Source of the DNA: Metellina segmentata
Lineage: Eukaryota; Arthropoda; Arachnida; Araneae; Tetragnathidae
Length of the DNA: 64,000 nt
Reading direction: 5' to 3'
Assembly (NCBI GenBank): GCA_947359465.1
Contig: OX375883.1
Location: forward strand, 94,376,293-94,440,292
Below, in pieces: positions 30,601 to 41,730 of the stretch. The notes below the pieces were generated by a model that searched no databases, had not been told where the DNA came from, and worked only from the letters and a program-made list of their open reading frames with translations. The position numbers and the translations under genes were made by a program. Positions within the stretch are counted from its first letter, which is position 1, and the number at the start of each line of letters is the position of its first letter.

Positions 30601-33600
30601 AGAGTAATAAAAGACCCAAAAATGCATAGTCTTCAGAATCCATACTTCTTAAGTTAATTACACCCTGCTTATAGACATTCACTTAAACAGAATATTTTGA
30701 ATTTACACACAAGTAGAGTATTTTGACAATTAAGGAAATGTTATGGTGCTACTGATGCCTAACTCTGCTCTTAATCTCTTACCCTGTGTGAAGGACTGGT
30801 ATCAAAGTATCTGCTGAGCTTAAAAATGCCTGATTATAATCATATTAGTTTTCAAGGACCTTTAAAACTATTAATATTTCTTTGAAGTCCATTTTTTAAA
30901 ATAAAGCCTTGTTTATTCAAAAGCACCCTCTATTTAATTTCATCTGCATTCAAAAACATGATCAATGACACATAATCTTACATAAGTCCCATATAATGTA
31001 GATTTTTCTTTACACCTGCCTTCTCTTTCCCTTTGGGATTGATCCCTGACTGTTGCCCAACCGGTCTGGTGGTTAAGGTGTTAGCCTCTAGATGGCAAGG
31101 TTCTTGGTTTGAATCTGGGTCAGAGTGCAATTTGTCAGTTTGTAAGCGTATGGTGTAGAGGCGGCTGGTGCACCTTAAATCTATTGTGGCCGAAAGTCCT
31201 CCCTTTGGGTTGGTGTGGAATTTTGGAGAGTGACTGTGGTTCTGACCATGGTTCAAAGTTACATGGTGTTGTTCTAGGATCTTTCCCTCAGGGAATTGAT
31301 CCATGACTGTCATGAAAAGCCCGTTGTGTTGCTCTAGTACGACGTTAATTAAACATTTACAATTACCTTGACTGTTGCCAATAGCCCATTTGTTGCTACA
31401 ATGTGGTGGTAATTCAGCTACCTAACATCTGCATTAGTCTAATTATGGCTCTTTCACCAAAAGCCTGACCAACCTTATTCCTGCTCTTGTCATATAAGAC
31501 CCTTGTGCCTTAAAACTCAATCAACCTTACACCTTCCAAAACCCATACGTCAATGATTCTTGACTTTAGACAAGTATCATTACTATATCTGAAATCCAAC
31601 CACAGTACCCTTGAAGGTTACTTTACCTGTTTATTCATGTGTTAATTTTGTTTGATCTCTGTTAAATGTAGCCTTAAAAATAGGTAAAATAGCCTTAATG
31701 ACGCCAAGTATCCCAATTTTTCGTTTGCTAAAAGAATATGAGCCCTAGAAGTTATTTTGTGGCTTTATTTTTCTAAAAACAAATTACTGATTTTCCTAAA
31801 GTTTTAAGTAAATTATTTACATGTATCCTGATAATTAATTTCATGTTCTTTCAGACGGAGATAAGTTGTCGAGTCGCACTCCCAGCATCGGTCGCATCAC
31901 TGGAAGCGCTAGCATAGAAACCCTGGTGCGAGTCGGCATCGAAAAGGAGAATGGCCTGTCTCCAGATTCCAAAATGATTGTTTTACATGACTTCACGCCG
32001 TGCGTCGACGATGAACTAGAGGTCAAGAGAGGCCAGAGTGTCAACATGCTCTATCAAGAAAATGACTGGGTATACGTAATAGCCGAAAATGGACAGGAGG
32101 GCTTTGTCCCGCACTCCTACTGTGCTGCTTACGGGACCCATTTTGCAGAGTTGGCGATGAATATCAAGCACAAAAAGTTACCTCGCAATGAACGGGAACA
32201 GGAAATTGATCAGAATTCATCCAGAGGGACTCAGAGTGCTGACAGCGGGCAACATTCGGACGTTGAAAGCTATGGTGTCGTGCCGGAGAATAGTTCCAAC
32301 AATAATGTTTTATCGTTAAATCAGAATAATCCCAGTTCTTCGTCCCAGAGCTCTTTGCCCGATGTTCACCCCTTTTTCAAGGATCCTGCTGGGAGATATA
32401 TTGTCCTGTATACGTTCATTGCCAGGGATGAGAACGATGTGAGTGTAGAGAGAGGAGAGTTCGTGACTGTTTTGAATCGGGAAGATCATGACTGGTTTTG
32501 GATTGTGCGCTCAGATGGACAGGAGGGTTTTGTTCCAAGTGCTTTTGTGTATCCTGCTGAGGTTATTCAAGGTAACTTTTCTGTTTATCATTATTAGTGT
32601 TTATACTATATGCATACGAGTATTTTAGCAAAAGGATTTTCTGCAAAACGTACTACCTCTTCATATTTAAATTAGATGATATGCAACATTGACATCAATT
32701 TTTAGTTTCCTTTATGGCAAATACACGAGGATTACTGTAGTGAAAATAAAGATTAGTTTGAAAAATAACTACTCTATAGGAACTAGACCATTTTGTAGCA
32801 TAAAAGTGAAAATGATTCTACAGCAGTTATTTTCTTGTATTACTTGTAACATTTCAATTTGACTATGAATTTATGGTTTTGGGAATTTAAAATTAATGCA
32901 AATAAACAACTAAAAGAAGAATTGCAAACTTGAACTTTTTCAAGATTAAAGAAAAAGTAATGAGTGTCTGACATCTTTCCCCTTTCATTCGTTATTAACT
33001 TTCGGTGAAAAAAATTACACCTTGCATTATAGACAAAAAATAAATAAATTACGAAATTCTGTACTCTAGCAGAATACCCTGTAAAAATCTGGGTAAAATC
33101 GTAGTTAATGGTGCTGTCTTGAGAGGATTTATTTCTTATTGCCAATGCCAAATGCTAATGGTTAGCATTGATTTACAAAATATTGGAGGCCATAGATAAG
33201 TTGACAACACCATCTTGGTGAACATTCTGTTTTCTAGGATTTAACCAAAATCTGTTCCTGTACAATAACTGATTGGCTTGACTTAATAAAGTGTTTGTCC
33301 CAAGTGTGTTTTATTTGTAATTAAATTCTGACCAAACAGAGAAGGTGGACTTGCTAAAATTTGGTAAGTTTAATGGTAATATTTATCAACTAAGTACTTG
33401 TACATAACAGGCTATAAGGAATTTTTTGTTAAAACTACTTTAGCCTATGTTGGATACACAATATGGCCCGTTTCCACTTTGAAAGTATTCGAAGTTATCC
33501 CCACCTTTCTGTAGATAACTCAAACTATGAATGGAGGGATTGGTTCATGGGATTTCAGCCCTTGTCTGTTGTTTTTCATGAACTTGTAAGAATGTATGTC

Positions 33601-33920
33601 CTGTTTTTTCGTCAGATCATGTTGGAGCCCAGATATCGGCCAGCAATCAGGCCCACCAAGCCTCGGCCTTAAACAATAACCATCACAATGGCGCCCCTGT
33701 ATCTGAAGATCTCCGTTTCCACGGCAGCGAACTTGTCATGCTGTATGACTACAAAGCCCAAGCCCCTGACGACCTCAGCGTTCGGAGAGGAGACTGGGTG
33801 TATGCCGACATGAACAACCAAACTGTGGATGGTTGGTTATGGGCCTATGCCCCCAAAACGAGAAAGTATGGTTTTATCCCAAAGGCCTATGCTAGACCTC
33901 CTGCCATGACTTCCTTATGA
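24593..33920 (+). CDS. Dlish: Dlish/Vamana, triple-SH3 protein of the Fat-Dachs pathway (three coding exons)
   Basis: In Drosophila this adaptor binds the myosin Dachs and the palmitoyltransferase Approximated downstream of the Fat cadherin, controlling Hippo signalling and planar polarity at the cell cortex. Exons: 24593-24641, 31855-32571, 33616-33920. The spliced product is 356 residues, near the fly length. It starts MAFLCPVRIRRGKRKK, a short basic/cysteine head I recognise from this family. A conserved block GRITGSASIETLVRVGIEKE follows at 29-48. SH3 domains lie near 57-110 (LHDFTPCVDDELEVKRGQ, NDWVYV, GFVPHSYC), 196-250 (LYTFIARDENDVSVERGE, HDWFWI, GFVPSAFV) and 295-349 (LYDYKAQAPDDLSVRRGDW, GWLWAY, YGFIPKAYA). 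A Ser/Asn-rich linker lies at about 138-190. Both introns are GT-AG, phase 1. The 7.2-kb first intron holds several transposons. Confidence 0.95.
24642..25837. other. Dlish intron 1, left part
   Basis: AT-rich intron. A tail-like stretch at about 25,200-25,350 (GACACTGCATGACC, CCATAAAAG) resembles one at 40,835-40,925 and may be an old SINE 3' end. Nothing else is recognised. Confidence 0.4.
25838..26015 (+). repeat. 5S rRNA-derived repeat (SINE3-like or 5S pseudogene)
   Basis: GATCATCGAAGTTAGGCATC and GCGGTCATTACTTGGGAGGG at 25,867-25,913 match the internal control region of eukaryotic 5S rRNA (expected AAGTTAAGC and GGTxAGTACTTGGATGGGTGACC). The body up to about 25,965 is diverged, and a second GGGTGACCGAACGTG segment follows at about 25,976. 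It is too diverged for a working 5S gene. Confidence 0.7.
26705..27404. mobile_element. hAT-type non-autonomous element, 700 bp
   Basis: Begins TAGGGGTGCACAACCT and ends in the inverse of TAGAGGTGAACAACCT, next to GGGCCGCAG words. The perfect 8-bp target duplication GTTTATAA lies at 26,697-26,704 and 27,405-27,412. It has no coding capacity. It landed at the left edge of the Tigger element. Confidence 0.92.
27411..29448 (-). mobile_element. Tigger/pogo transposon with broken transposase
   Basis: The right end read inward is CAGTCGAGGCCACTTATTGC, bordered by TA. The left end has the related GGTGGAACCTCTTATTTTTC. Minus-strand transposase starts at 29,031 with MSGEKRKYLSLETK and includes a CENP-B-type DNA-binding stretch. 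The DDE region follows (NADETGLFYQLLPEKTFALKGE) after a frameshift near 28,840. The second catalytic block reads ILLHNC, with His in place of Asp (codon at 28,572-28,574). The frame shifts again near 28,450, and the tail to 28,063 is open. Inactive. In Dlish intron 1. Confidence 0.88.
29449..31049. other. Dlish intron 1, middle part
   Basis: AT-rich intron sequence. No terminal repeats, RNA gene or coding block is recognised. Confidence 0.5.
31050..31345 (+). repeat. tRNA-derived SINE
   Basis: The plus-strand head CCAACCGGTCTGGTGGTTAA with GGTTTGAATCTGGGTC (A- and B-box-like) is followed by the same body as other copies (GGTGCACCTTAAATCT, CTGACCATGGTTCAAAGTTA). The two long frames over it are shadows. 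Confidence 0.78.
31855..32571 (+). CDS. Dlish: Dlish coding exon 2
   Basis: Encodes residues 17-255 with SH3-1, the low-complexity linker and SH3-2. Acceptor TTCTTTCAG at 31,854 and donor CAAG|GTAACT at 32,571. Reading past the donor gives a stop within 8 codons. Confidence 0.96.
33616..33920 (+). CDS. Dlish: Dlish coding exon 3, with stop
   Basis: Encodes residues 256-356 and TGA: a His/Asn-rich lead, SH3-3, and the tail ARPPAMTSL. Acceptor TTTTTTCGTCAG. The exon starts upstream of the longest ATG-led frame. Confidence 0.95.
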
Positions 33921-34282
33921 TGGGCCGATTGACAGTGTAAATTATGTTAATGTTGCATATTTTTGTAAATTAGAGTGAATTTTGATGGATCATTAATACA
34001 GGGTGCCTTAAAATTCTAGTGTTGTAGTTAGCTTGGTAAAAATGGTGAAAGGAATTTTCTCTCATTCTAACCAGAGAATGCTTTTTTACTCTGTAAGATT
34101 TTCCCAAATACCATCCTATGATTTCTGCTGTATCTCGCCAATGAACTATAAAATGAAATATTTGTAAAAATTCCAATTTTTTTCAAAATCTAGGATATAT
34201 GCTATGTTTAATTTAGTGCTATTCACTTTGTTTTATTTAAAGGTCAGTTTTCCATAAATTTTATGGGAAACTTATGAATTTT

Positions 34283-34510
34283 ATGGGTTCTGGCGAGAAG
34301 GCAGATGTCTTTAGGGGAGCTTATTTTGAAGAAGGGTAATAATTTCAAAGGGAAAGGGATACCATAATTAAAAATATGTGAGGTAATTAGTTGATTTTTA
34401 CTATTCATGAAATCGCCATTTTGAAGAGCGGTAATAATTTCAAAGGGACAGGGATACCATAATTAAAAATATGTGAGGTAATTAGTTGATTTTTACTAAA
34501 TCATGAAATC
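34283..34510 (+). repeat. Tandem duplication, ~94-bp period
   Basis: TAATAATTTCAAAGGGA is followed by GGGATACCATAATTAAAAAT and AGTTGATTTTTACTA twice, about 94 bp apart (34,336 and 34,430). The left flank is related to 11,750-11,890. Confidence 0.85.
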
Positions 34511-35776
34511 ACTCCTATTATATGCATGTGTTTCCAGCACTGAACAATACATTTCGAAGTCAAAATCCATGCTAAACAACAATGGTACAGTGCTGCTCCT
34601 ATGAGACGGCAGTCGACCTTGGGCTAGTTGATTTTTGAATAAGTGTGAATGCTCTTTAGGAGAAGGCTACACAAAAGCATGAATGACAACCACCCCAAAT
34701 GTTTCTGTCTTGTGAACTCATTATCAATGCTATTGCTTTCGGCACAAAATAATAAAAGTACCAGAATCTGTAATTATGACAATGTGGGGAATGAGTTTGT
34801 TTACATGGACCACTTACCAACTCATTCAAAATCATATGACCCAACTGCCTTCTTATAGGAACCAGACTAGACTGCATTATTAACATTTCACCTGCTCCTA
34901 ATTTCACAAATAGACTTGTTGAAAGTACGCAACTCAAATGCTGACTGAGCTGAACTGTACTTCCAGAAGCATCAAAAATACACTTCATAGCTAAAGCTAG
35001 GTAATCTATACCTTTCAATAAATTGCAACTGTCGTAAAATAGCATAATGTCTCTGATTAAATGAAAGGAAATGTTCTTATCTGTGCTTTCATACTTTGCG
35101 AACTATAATTCTTTAAAAAGAGGAGTTTTAAAAACTCAGTCTAGTTTCTTTGTTATGATTTGGTCTATACTAGACGTGATGTACTTTGAGTACCAAACTG
35201 TTAACAATTTAAATTTTAAAGTTTTCTGATTGATGCAAGCCATTAATCTGCAAATTTATGCATTCTTGTCTATTGTACCTAAGTTTCTATGAGATATTTT
35301 CAAAGTACAATGTAGGTTTGCTGTTTTGCTACCAATGAAAATATGTACATACAAGTGTTTTGTAAATTTATAAATATTTATTACATTTTGTAAATACTGT
35401 TAACTTTTATTTATATGAAGTACCTGGTTTGGGATTTAGTTATTTGTTTTGCTTGATTCCACATGTTATCATTAGCTCCTAAGGAACTTGCCATACTTTT
35501 GTTATTATTTGTTGATTTTTTTTATGATTGTTTTCTTAAGTTATTTAGTATGTATATGTTGCAATAGTGCCCTTTTCAAGTTTAATGCTGATACATGTTA
35601 ATTTCATTAAATGCTTGTACATGCTGTTGAAACATGGTCTAAGAGCTTCATAAAATATTTTGAGGCAATTTATATACAGTGGATAAATTTTACTACATAG
35701 TGTCACTAATTAATTTTTATTGCACTTATTTGCATTTTGAATAATCTGATAATTTATAAATTGAAAATATCTTTTA

Positions 35777-35782
35777 AATAAA
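35777..35782 (+). terminator. Candidate Dlish polyadenylation signal
   Basis: AATAAA about 1.86 kb after the stop codon in AT-rich DNA. Other candidates exist farther on, so this is weakly supported. Confidence 0.25.
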
Positions 35783-38700
35783 AATTATATTTATTAATTT
35801 TTGTCTATTATAGAGTTGAAATTTTTAGTTATGGTTTATAAATAACTAAATGCGTCTTGATATTAATTTTTTATTAACATATGTTTATATTCAAATGACT
35901 AAGTCAATATTCAATTGAAGCTCTTGAAAGCTTTGCTTGTATGAATCACTTTTTCAAAGGTCACTATTTCCTGATAACTTGTTTGAAAATTTTAAATATT
36001 ATGTCAAAAATTGCAAAATGTTATTTTTATGTAGTTAATTAAATTGTAATATTTGAAGACAGACACTTTTTAATTCTGGGTTAAATAATTCCCTTTTAAT
36101 ACTGATCCCTCATAAGTTAATTAGTTATTTACAAAATATCTACATGCATTACATTGACATTTTTTCCCCAATAGAAATTAGAGTAATTAGCTGTCTAAAG
36201 AACTTGATTAAAATTTGAAATATCCGATTGTATATAACCTTAATTTGTTGTCCACTACTTTCCGTTATAATAGCTACGTTTTCTAGTTTCTGCCATTGCT
36301 AATTCGCGAAAATTAACTTGTATTTAGATTTTAAAAAATTAAATAGACATATACTCGTAACATATGACCAGCTTGATTAGTGTGGGGCTCGTAATTTTTA
36401 TTTGCCATATATTTACTTTCTGTGTTACCATATTATACAAATACTTATATTATCTTCTACTTAGAACAGGGTTTTCACAAGCCTAATTTTTCATAAGATT
36501 TTAAGAGCTGTTTAAAAGTCTATAAATGCTGAAAATCCTTGAACATTTTTTAGAGCTTAAGTTCTTGCAAGAACACTGCATATTTCATTCGAAAACCAAC
36601 ATCAACGTTTTTTTTAAATCCCTTATTAGATGTCATCAAAAATTAAGGGCACAGCACAGTATAGAGGTTAGTTTGAAATCGGAAGTTTTAAAAACTAGGT
36701 ACATGACATCTAAACAACACTTGTGAAGTGTCTTCACCTGTGCACTAGTTAATCTGTTGCAATATCTTCAAGAAGTGTAGCCTTGAAAATTAAAAGCAAC
36801 TTTAAGAGGTCCTAATTTTGTATGAAAAGTGGGAACCCTGTTATCTTAGAAAATTAACCACATTGTTCTTTTTTGCAATGTGTTCACGATTGACCGATCA
36901 GTTTTGCATTGAAGCCTGAACTGTTGCTTGTTAATTATTCATTTGAAACCTGCATTTGTTCAAATGAAGTCTCAATTATGCATTTCAAAAGGGAAATATG
37001 AAAATGCACCTACTCAATTTTTATTGTCCTAGTTCCATTTTGTTTCTCCAATTGTTTATTTGCAGCTAAAAGTGTTCATGGTTTTTGTAAATACCTGTTA
37101 GTAATGTTCACACAATGTTATCTTGTTCATGATATTGGAATCTGAGTGTAAATTTTATTACATGATGGGCTGTGGATTGTATATATTTATTTGAATAACT
37201 TATTAATTGTTGATGAGAGTTGTGTTCACAGTGGAATTCTATAAAAATTCTAAAGTGAATTTACAGTCTATAAAGAGTTACCAGAATATGCTAGTTACTA
37301 TTTGTATGGCCTATATAAATTATAAGGATTTAGATAATGGAAGAAAGTTGCTATTACATTCTCTGAACTTAAATCCATGCTTCCAATTGTGGGAGCATTT
37401 TGTTTACATTGCAACCTATTATTTAATTGAAAGAATACTCATTCGAAATCACACGACTAATGTGAACTCCTCAAAGCCAGACTGCCTATACATAACATTT
37501 CTTTTTCCATGCAGAAACCAATTTGCATAGCATAACAAAAGCTTTGTAAAATATTCCTAATCTTGAGTTTTTGAAGGTAAAAGGCTGCCATACACTAAAT
37601 CATTTGTGATGATCATAGAATAAGCACTACAGACACCAGTTCTTGAAAGCCATTGATTCTATTTAACCTGCCCACTAAATGAATGGACTTCCAAAACTAA
37701 GATTTATATTGCAACTTGCCTAGTGGAGTCGACACCTGGAGTGAAATGAACTCTCCCAAAGAGGCATGCTGATCTCCTAATGGTCAGACTGAAATTTGTC
37801 ATGACGCATTTTTAGATATAATTCAAGAACACTGCTGGCCCATTGTCAAATTAGCAACTGAAATTTTTGTTGGCTATTTGGATAGGCTTATGGCGGGTTA
37901 CCATATTTCAAAATTATCGTTATTTGGCGATGGTAGTGTTCTTGAGCAACATTCTAAGCTTTGTTATATTTTAATACAAGCCAATTTCTTAAAACTCTTA
38001 TTCGTGTGCTGTTTATAGCTAAGAAGGAAGGAACATAGTATGCAATATTTGCATTATTTAATTGTTAAGTTCCTATTTGTTAAATTGAATCTAATTGGCT
38101 GCCATTATAATGATGCCACCATGAGCATAAAAGCTAAATAAGGTTAGTCATTTAGTGTGACGCCATATTGTACTTACAGATTTTAATTTGTTTTATTTGA
38201 TAAGCAATGTTGAAGCATTTTCCTACACAATGGTTTTGTGCTTAAGCATAGATTTTTTGTAAAAAGTTATCTAAATTATTATTAGATAAATGTTTATACA
38301 AATTTTTAAACAAGGATAATTTTATAATATTAATTGTTATTTAGTATTATGAGACAATTTGTTACTGAGAAGTACTTGTTTGAATACTTTTCAAATGGAA
38401 TACCATTGAAAAAATATTCTATCACATTGTTTTTATGCACAATATAATATGCTTTTAAATTGTGTTAAAGCTGAGGATTTGGTTTTGTGCGAACAAATAT
38501 ACTATTTACTGAAACTGGTTCAGATCATAATTAAATGAAATTAACTAGTAAAATCCTGTTTAATATGCTATAGCAAAAGTATCAATGTAATTTTTTTCAA
38601 TTTGATTTTATTTAAAATTCTAATTTTTAAAATATGGAAGCTAGTGAGAAAAGGAGTTGATAATTTGCAAATGCTTTTGTTTTTATTAAAAAGCAATTTA

Positions 38701-39275
38701 ATAAAAATTTTTTGATTTATCAGCTACAATCACACTTTAGTAAACCACTTAAGTATAAGAATGTGCCTGGAAGTTTCAGAACAAATTGTGTGCATTTATT
38801 TACTTTTGATACAAAATAAACTAATTTGTATAAAATAAGATGAATATTTTGTAGATTCGGTTGAAAATATCTGAAAGTTGTGAGATTTGTTTTTGTTTTG
38901 AGTGGGATGTTTTATATTGATATATAAAAGAAATGTGATTATTATACTTATCTGTTAACCAGATATTTGTATATATTATACTCTGATACTGATTTCAATA
39001 CTCTTAAATAAAAAATACAATTAATTTAAAATTATTTTTAATATTTATAACAATGAACATTTATACTGTGCCAAACTCCAAGGTTTCTTTTCCAATTGCT
39101 AGCTCAAAAACATTGAAGATCGAAGCATATGTAAAAAGTTGAAATTTACATTATTAGAGTATACATAAATGTATAAAAAATTCAACTTTTGTAAAAAATT
39201 TGATATCAGGCTAAATTATTCTGTATATAAATGTTAAATTTACATTCCTGATGTAGCATTTTTACATAAGTTTTT

Positions 39276-39281
39276 AATAAA
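39276..39281 (+). terminator. Alternative Dlish polyadenylation signal
   Basis: TTTTTAATAAAGTC, followed by a T-rich downstream stretch, is a good-looking signal, but it implies a 5.3-kb 3' UTR. Confidence 0.25.
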
Positions 39282-40152
39282 GTCATTTTATTTTTTAATT
39301 ATTTTGCATTTATTTAAAAAATTGCACTAACTACGATTTGGTATTGACAATATTCTAATCCAGAAATTTATTACAAAATTATACTACTTCCACAAAGATC
39401 ATCACTTGTTAAAAGTAAATTAAACTTGGTCTTTTACTTAGAATAGATGTTTACAAATGCCAGACATTACCTACGCTATTTGTCTATGAGCTCTCCCCAC
39501 TCATAAATGACACTAAGTACTGTGCTCATGTTGGTATTCAGCGATTAAAGGTTCTTCAGTCCTAAATTAGAGATTGGGAATCTAGAACTCCAATTCATAA
39601 AAGATGAGTAAACACTGCCATGTCAACAGTTTGAAACAACTCTCCTTAGAACAACGTCTGCCACAGGCAACTTGTTATATTTTTCAACCTTGGCAATTTA
39701 GTACCTTCATCGAAATCGTGACGTGTTTTTTTTTAGGTCCACGGAAATTTTGTCCCCTTTTTAACTAAAGCAGGGATTTGGGACTTTTGGGGAAATTTTT
39801 TTTCGCAAGAGTCCAAATTTGAAGTTTTGGTGCCAAAAATGCACGAAAAAACGAAAGAAAATCATCAGAATCTGAACACTAGATAGTCAAGAAAACATTC
39901 TTTTTTAAAAATTTTAATTTGATGAGATCTTTAACATCTATTTTATACTTAACTGGCACATTTTGTCTAAAATCTAAGCAACTAAATTTTGGGTTAAGAG
40001 ACTTGCCAACCTTTTTAAACATTTATGCCACTACACATGTGCTGTGAGTGTGAAAACTCTAGGGTAAGACAAATATAAAAAATCACCAGAGCTAGGCTCT
40101 ACATGAGTGCAAGCACTGTTTTAAAGACCTTTGGTTTTATTGATGCTAGTAA

Positions 40153-40390
40153 CAGGCAGCGGTAGCCAATTGGAAAAGTAGTAGATTAACCTGAGGCTTG
40201 CAAGTTTGAATCCAACCAGACTTGAGTATAAAGGGGGGCTAATGCACATAAAATCTGTTGTGGCGTCGAATGTTGGCATGAAGTGGACGCTTTAGGAGAG
40301 GTGCCAGCTCAGTTGCGACATCTGACCATGGTTCATAATTATGTGGTGTTCTCGGAATCAACCCCGGAACATTGTGGTTGAAGCCTGGTG
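40153..40390 (+). repeat. tRNA-derived SINE
   Basis: Head GGCAGCGGTAGCCAATTGG and CAAGTTTGAATCCAACC give tRNA-like A and B boxes. The body contains AAATCTGTTGTGGCGTCGAA and CTGACCATGGTTCATAATTA, shared with the 31.0-kb copy and, inverted, with 23.2 kb. Confidence 0.78.
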
Positions 40391-41664
40391 TCTATGGTTG
40401 GCGAGCTTCAAGCTTGCCAATGAGGATAGTTCCACCAAATATTTCCCGCCATGTGTTCAGACGCTAGATAGCATTCAACCCCAGCAGATGCACTACAGTG
40501 CTCCCAACCTCTGTTAACTATGGAAAAAGGGATTTGCCTTTATCCAATTTATCGTGTAAATAATTTGTAAATAAATGCTACTTATACCTAGTACCTATCT
40601 CATACAGTCCACTATTTGAAACCAAAGGAATTATCCAGTGACCAGGTCCCCATTCACAAAATGTGGGACTTAGACAACAGGTAATTTAGCCCCATCAATC
40701 GTCCATTGTGATGTTAATTAAAATACCATACCTTGATGAATGAAAAGTTACTGACATAAGGAGTGAAGAACCAAAACACCTAATTTGGCAAGAGTTGTCA
40801 TGGAACAGTGTGTTTCTTCACCTGCCAGCAACCTGCGAGTTTGTAGGTTGGATTTGTCCTTCCTGGGTGTATGTCTGATATTTGGCACTGCATGACCGTT
40901 GTACCATAAAATGCAACCCAATCAACCAAAATGTAAAAGCATAATAACTACCCAATAGACCATATTTGTAAAAATACTTTTATATTTGCTTTAAGTTATT
41001 TTTGTACAGAGATGGAAGTTATAATTCACAGTTAGTAACATTCTTTACAAGTTTCACAAAATATTAAGGAAGGTGGCCCTAGAAATAAAAATTCACAATT
41101 CATATCCAAGGAAATATTTTCCACTGACAACAAAAATTGCTTTGGATAATTTTAAAACTTAGATTCTACTAAATACATTTTGCATTAAAGAAAATTTGCA
41201 AAATTAGCGTTCACATCTAGAAAACATGCAGATGGAACAGACTAAAGAAAAACATTCATATGTTAGGACAAGCCTGTTAGTAACCTAGCACTAGCTAAAA
41301 AGGAAAATCTATTTGAATTTTGTCAGTTTGATTTCTCTGAATGGCTGAGCATTTTATTCTAATTCAAAACATAATCCACACATTGATTTTTTGTATAATA
41401 TTAACTACAAAGAATCATTTTTACATAGTAATGGAAACGTAGACAGTTGTAGGATGAAGACAGGCTTGATGGGAAATTAAATTAATAGAATATGAGATCA
41501 GTAAAATGTAAACAAAATCACTCCTTAACATAAAAAATTGAGAATTTTTTCTTGAGCATGGAACCTTCACATATTTATCATGTTTAACTATGATGTACAA
41601 AATTCAATAAAATTAAAATATTTACAGTTCAAATTTTACATGGTTTCAGCAAATAAGTTTAAGT
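40391..41664. other. Convergent intergenic region before LTN1
   Basis: AT-rich. A minus-strand AATAAA at 41,353-41,358 lies about 310 nt beyond the LTN1 stop. Nothing else is recognised. Confidence 0.45.
41353..41358 (-). terminator. Candidate LTN1 polyadenylation signal
   Basis: Minus-strand AATAAA about 310 nt downstream of the LTN1 stop codon. Plausible but unproven. Confidence 0.35.
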
Positions 41665-41730
41665 TCACATAGCAAATTCATTTCTGCACAGAGGGCAAGT
41701 GAAATTGTTGCTTGTACGAAACCACTTGTA
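41665..41730 (-). CDS. LTN1: LTN1 last coding exon (end of RING)
   Basis: Twenty-one codons YKWFRTSNNFTCPLCRNEFA and M, then TGA. Acceptor CTTTTGCAG. Found from the expected RING ending, since it is far too short for an ORF scan. Confidence 0.95.
   Translation of the reverse strand, partial: YKWFRTSNNFTCPLCRNEFAM

Larger units (their letters stand above)
33921..39300 (+). other. Dlish 3' UTR and downstream sequence
   Basis: No coding region is recognised in 5.4 kb of AT-rich DNA after the Dlish stop. AATAAA hexamers at 35,777-35,782 and 39,276-39,281 are plausible 3' ends; I cannot choose between them. Short open frames at 34,649, 36,526 and 37,207 lack recognisable content. Confidence 0.5.

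Noticed and set aside
36526..37530. Open frames (66 and 107 codons) as small genes
   Set aside because: AT-rich chance-length frames with no recognisable motif, lying in the likely Dlish 3' region.
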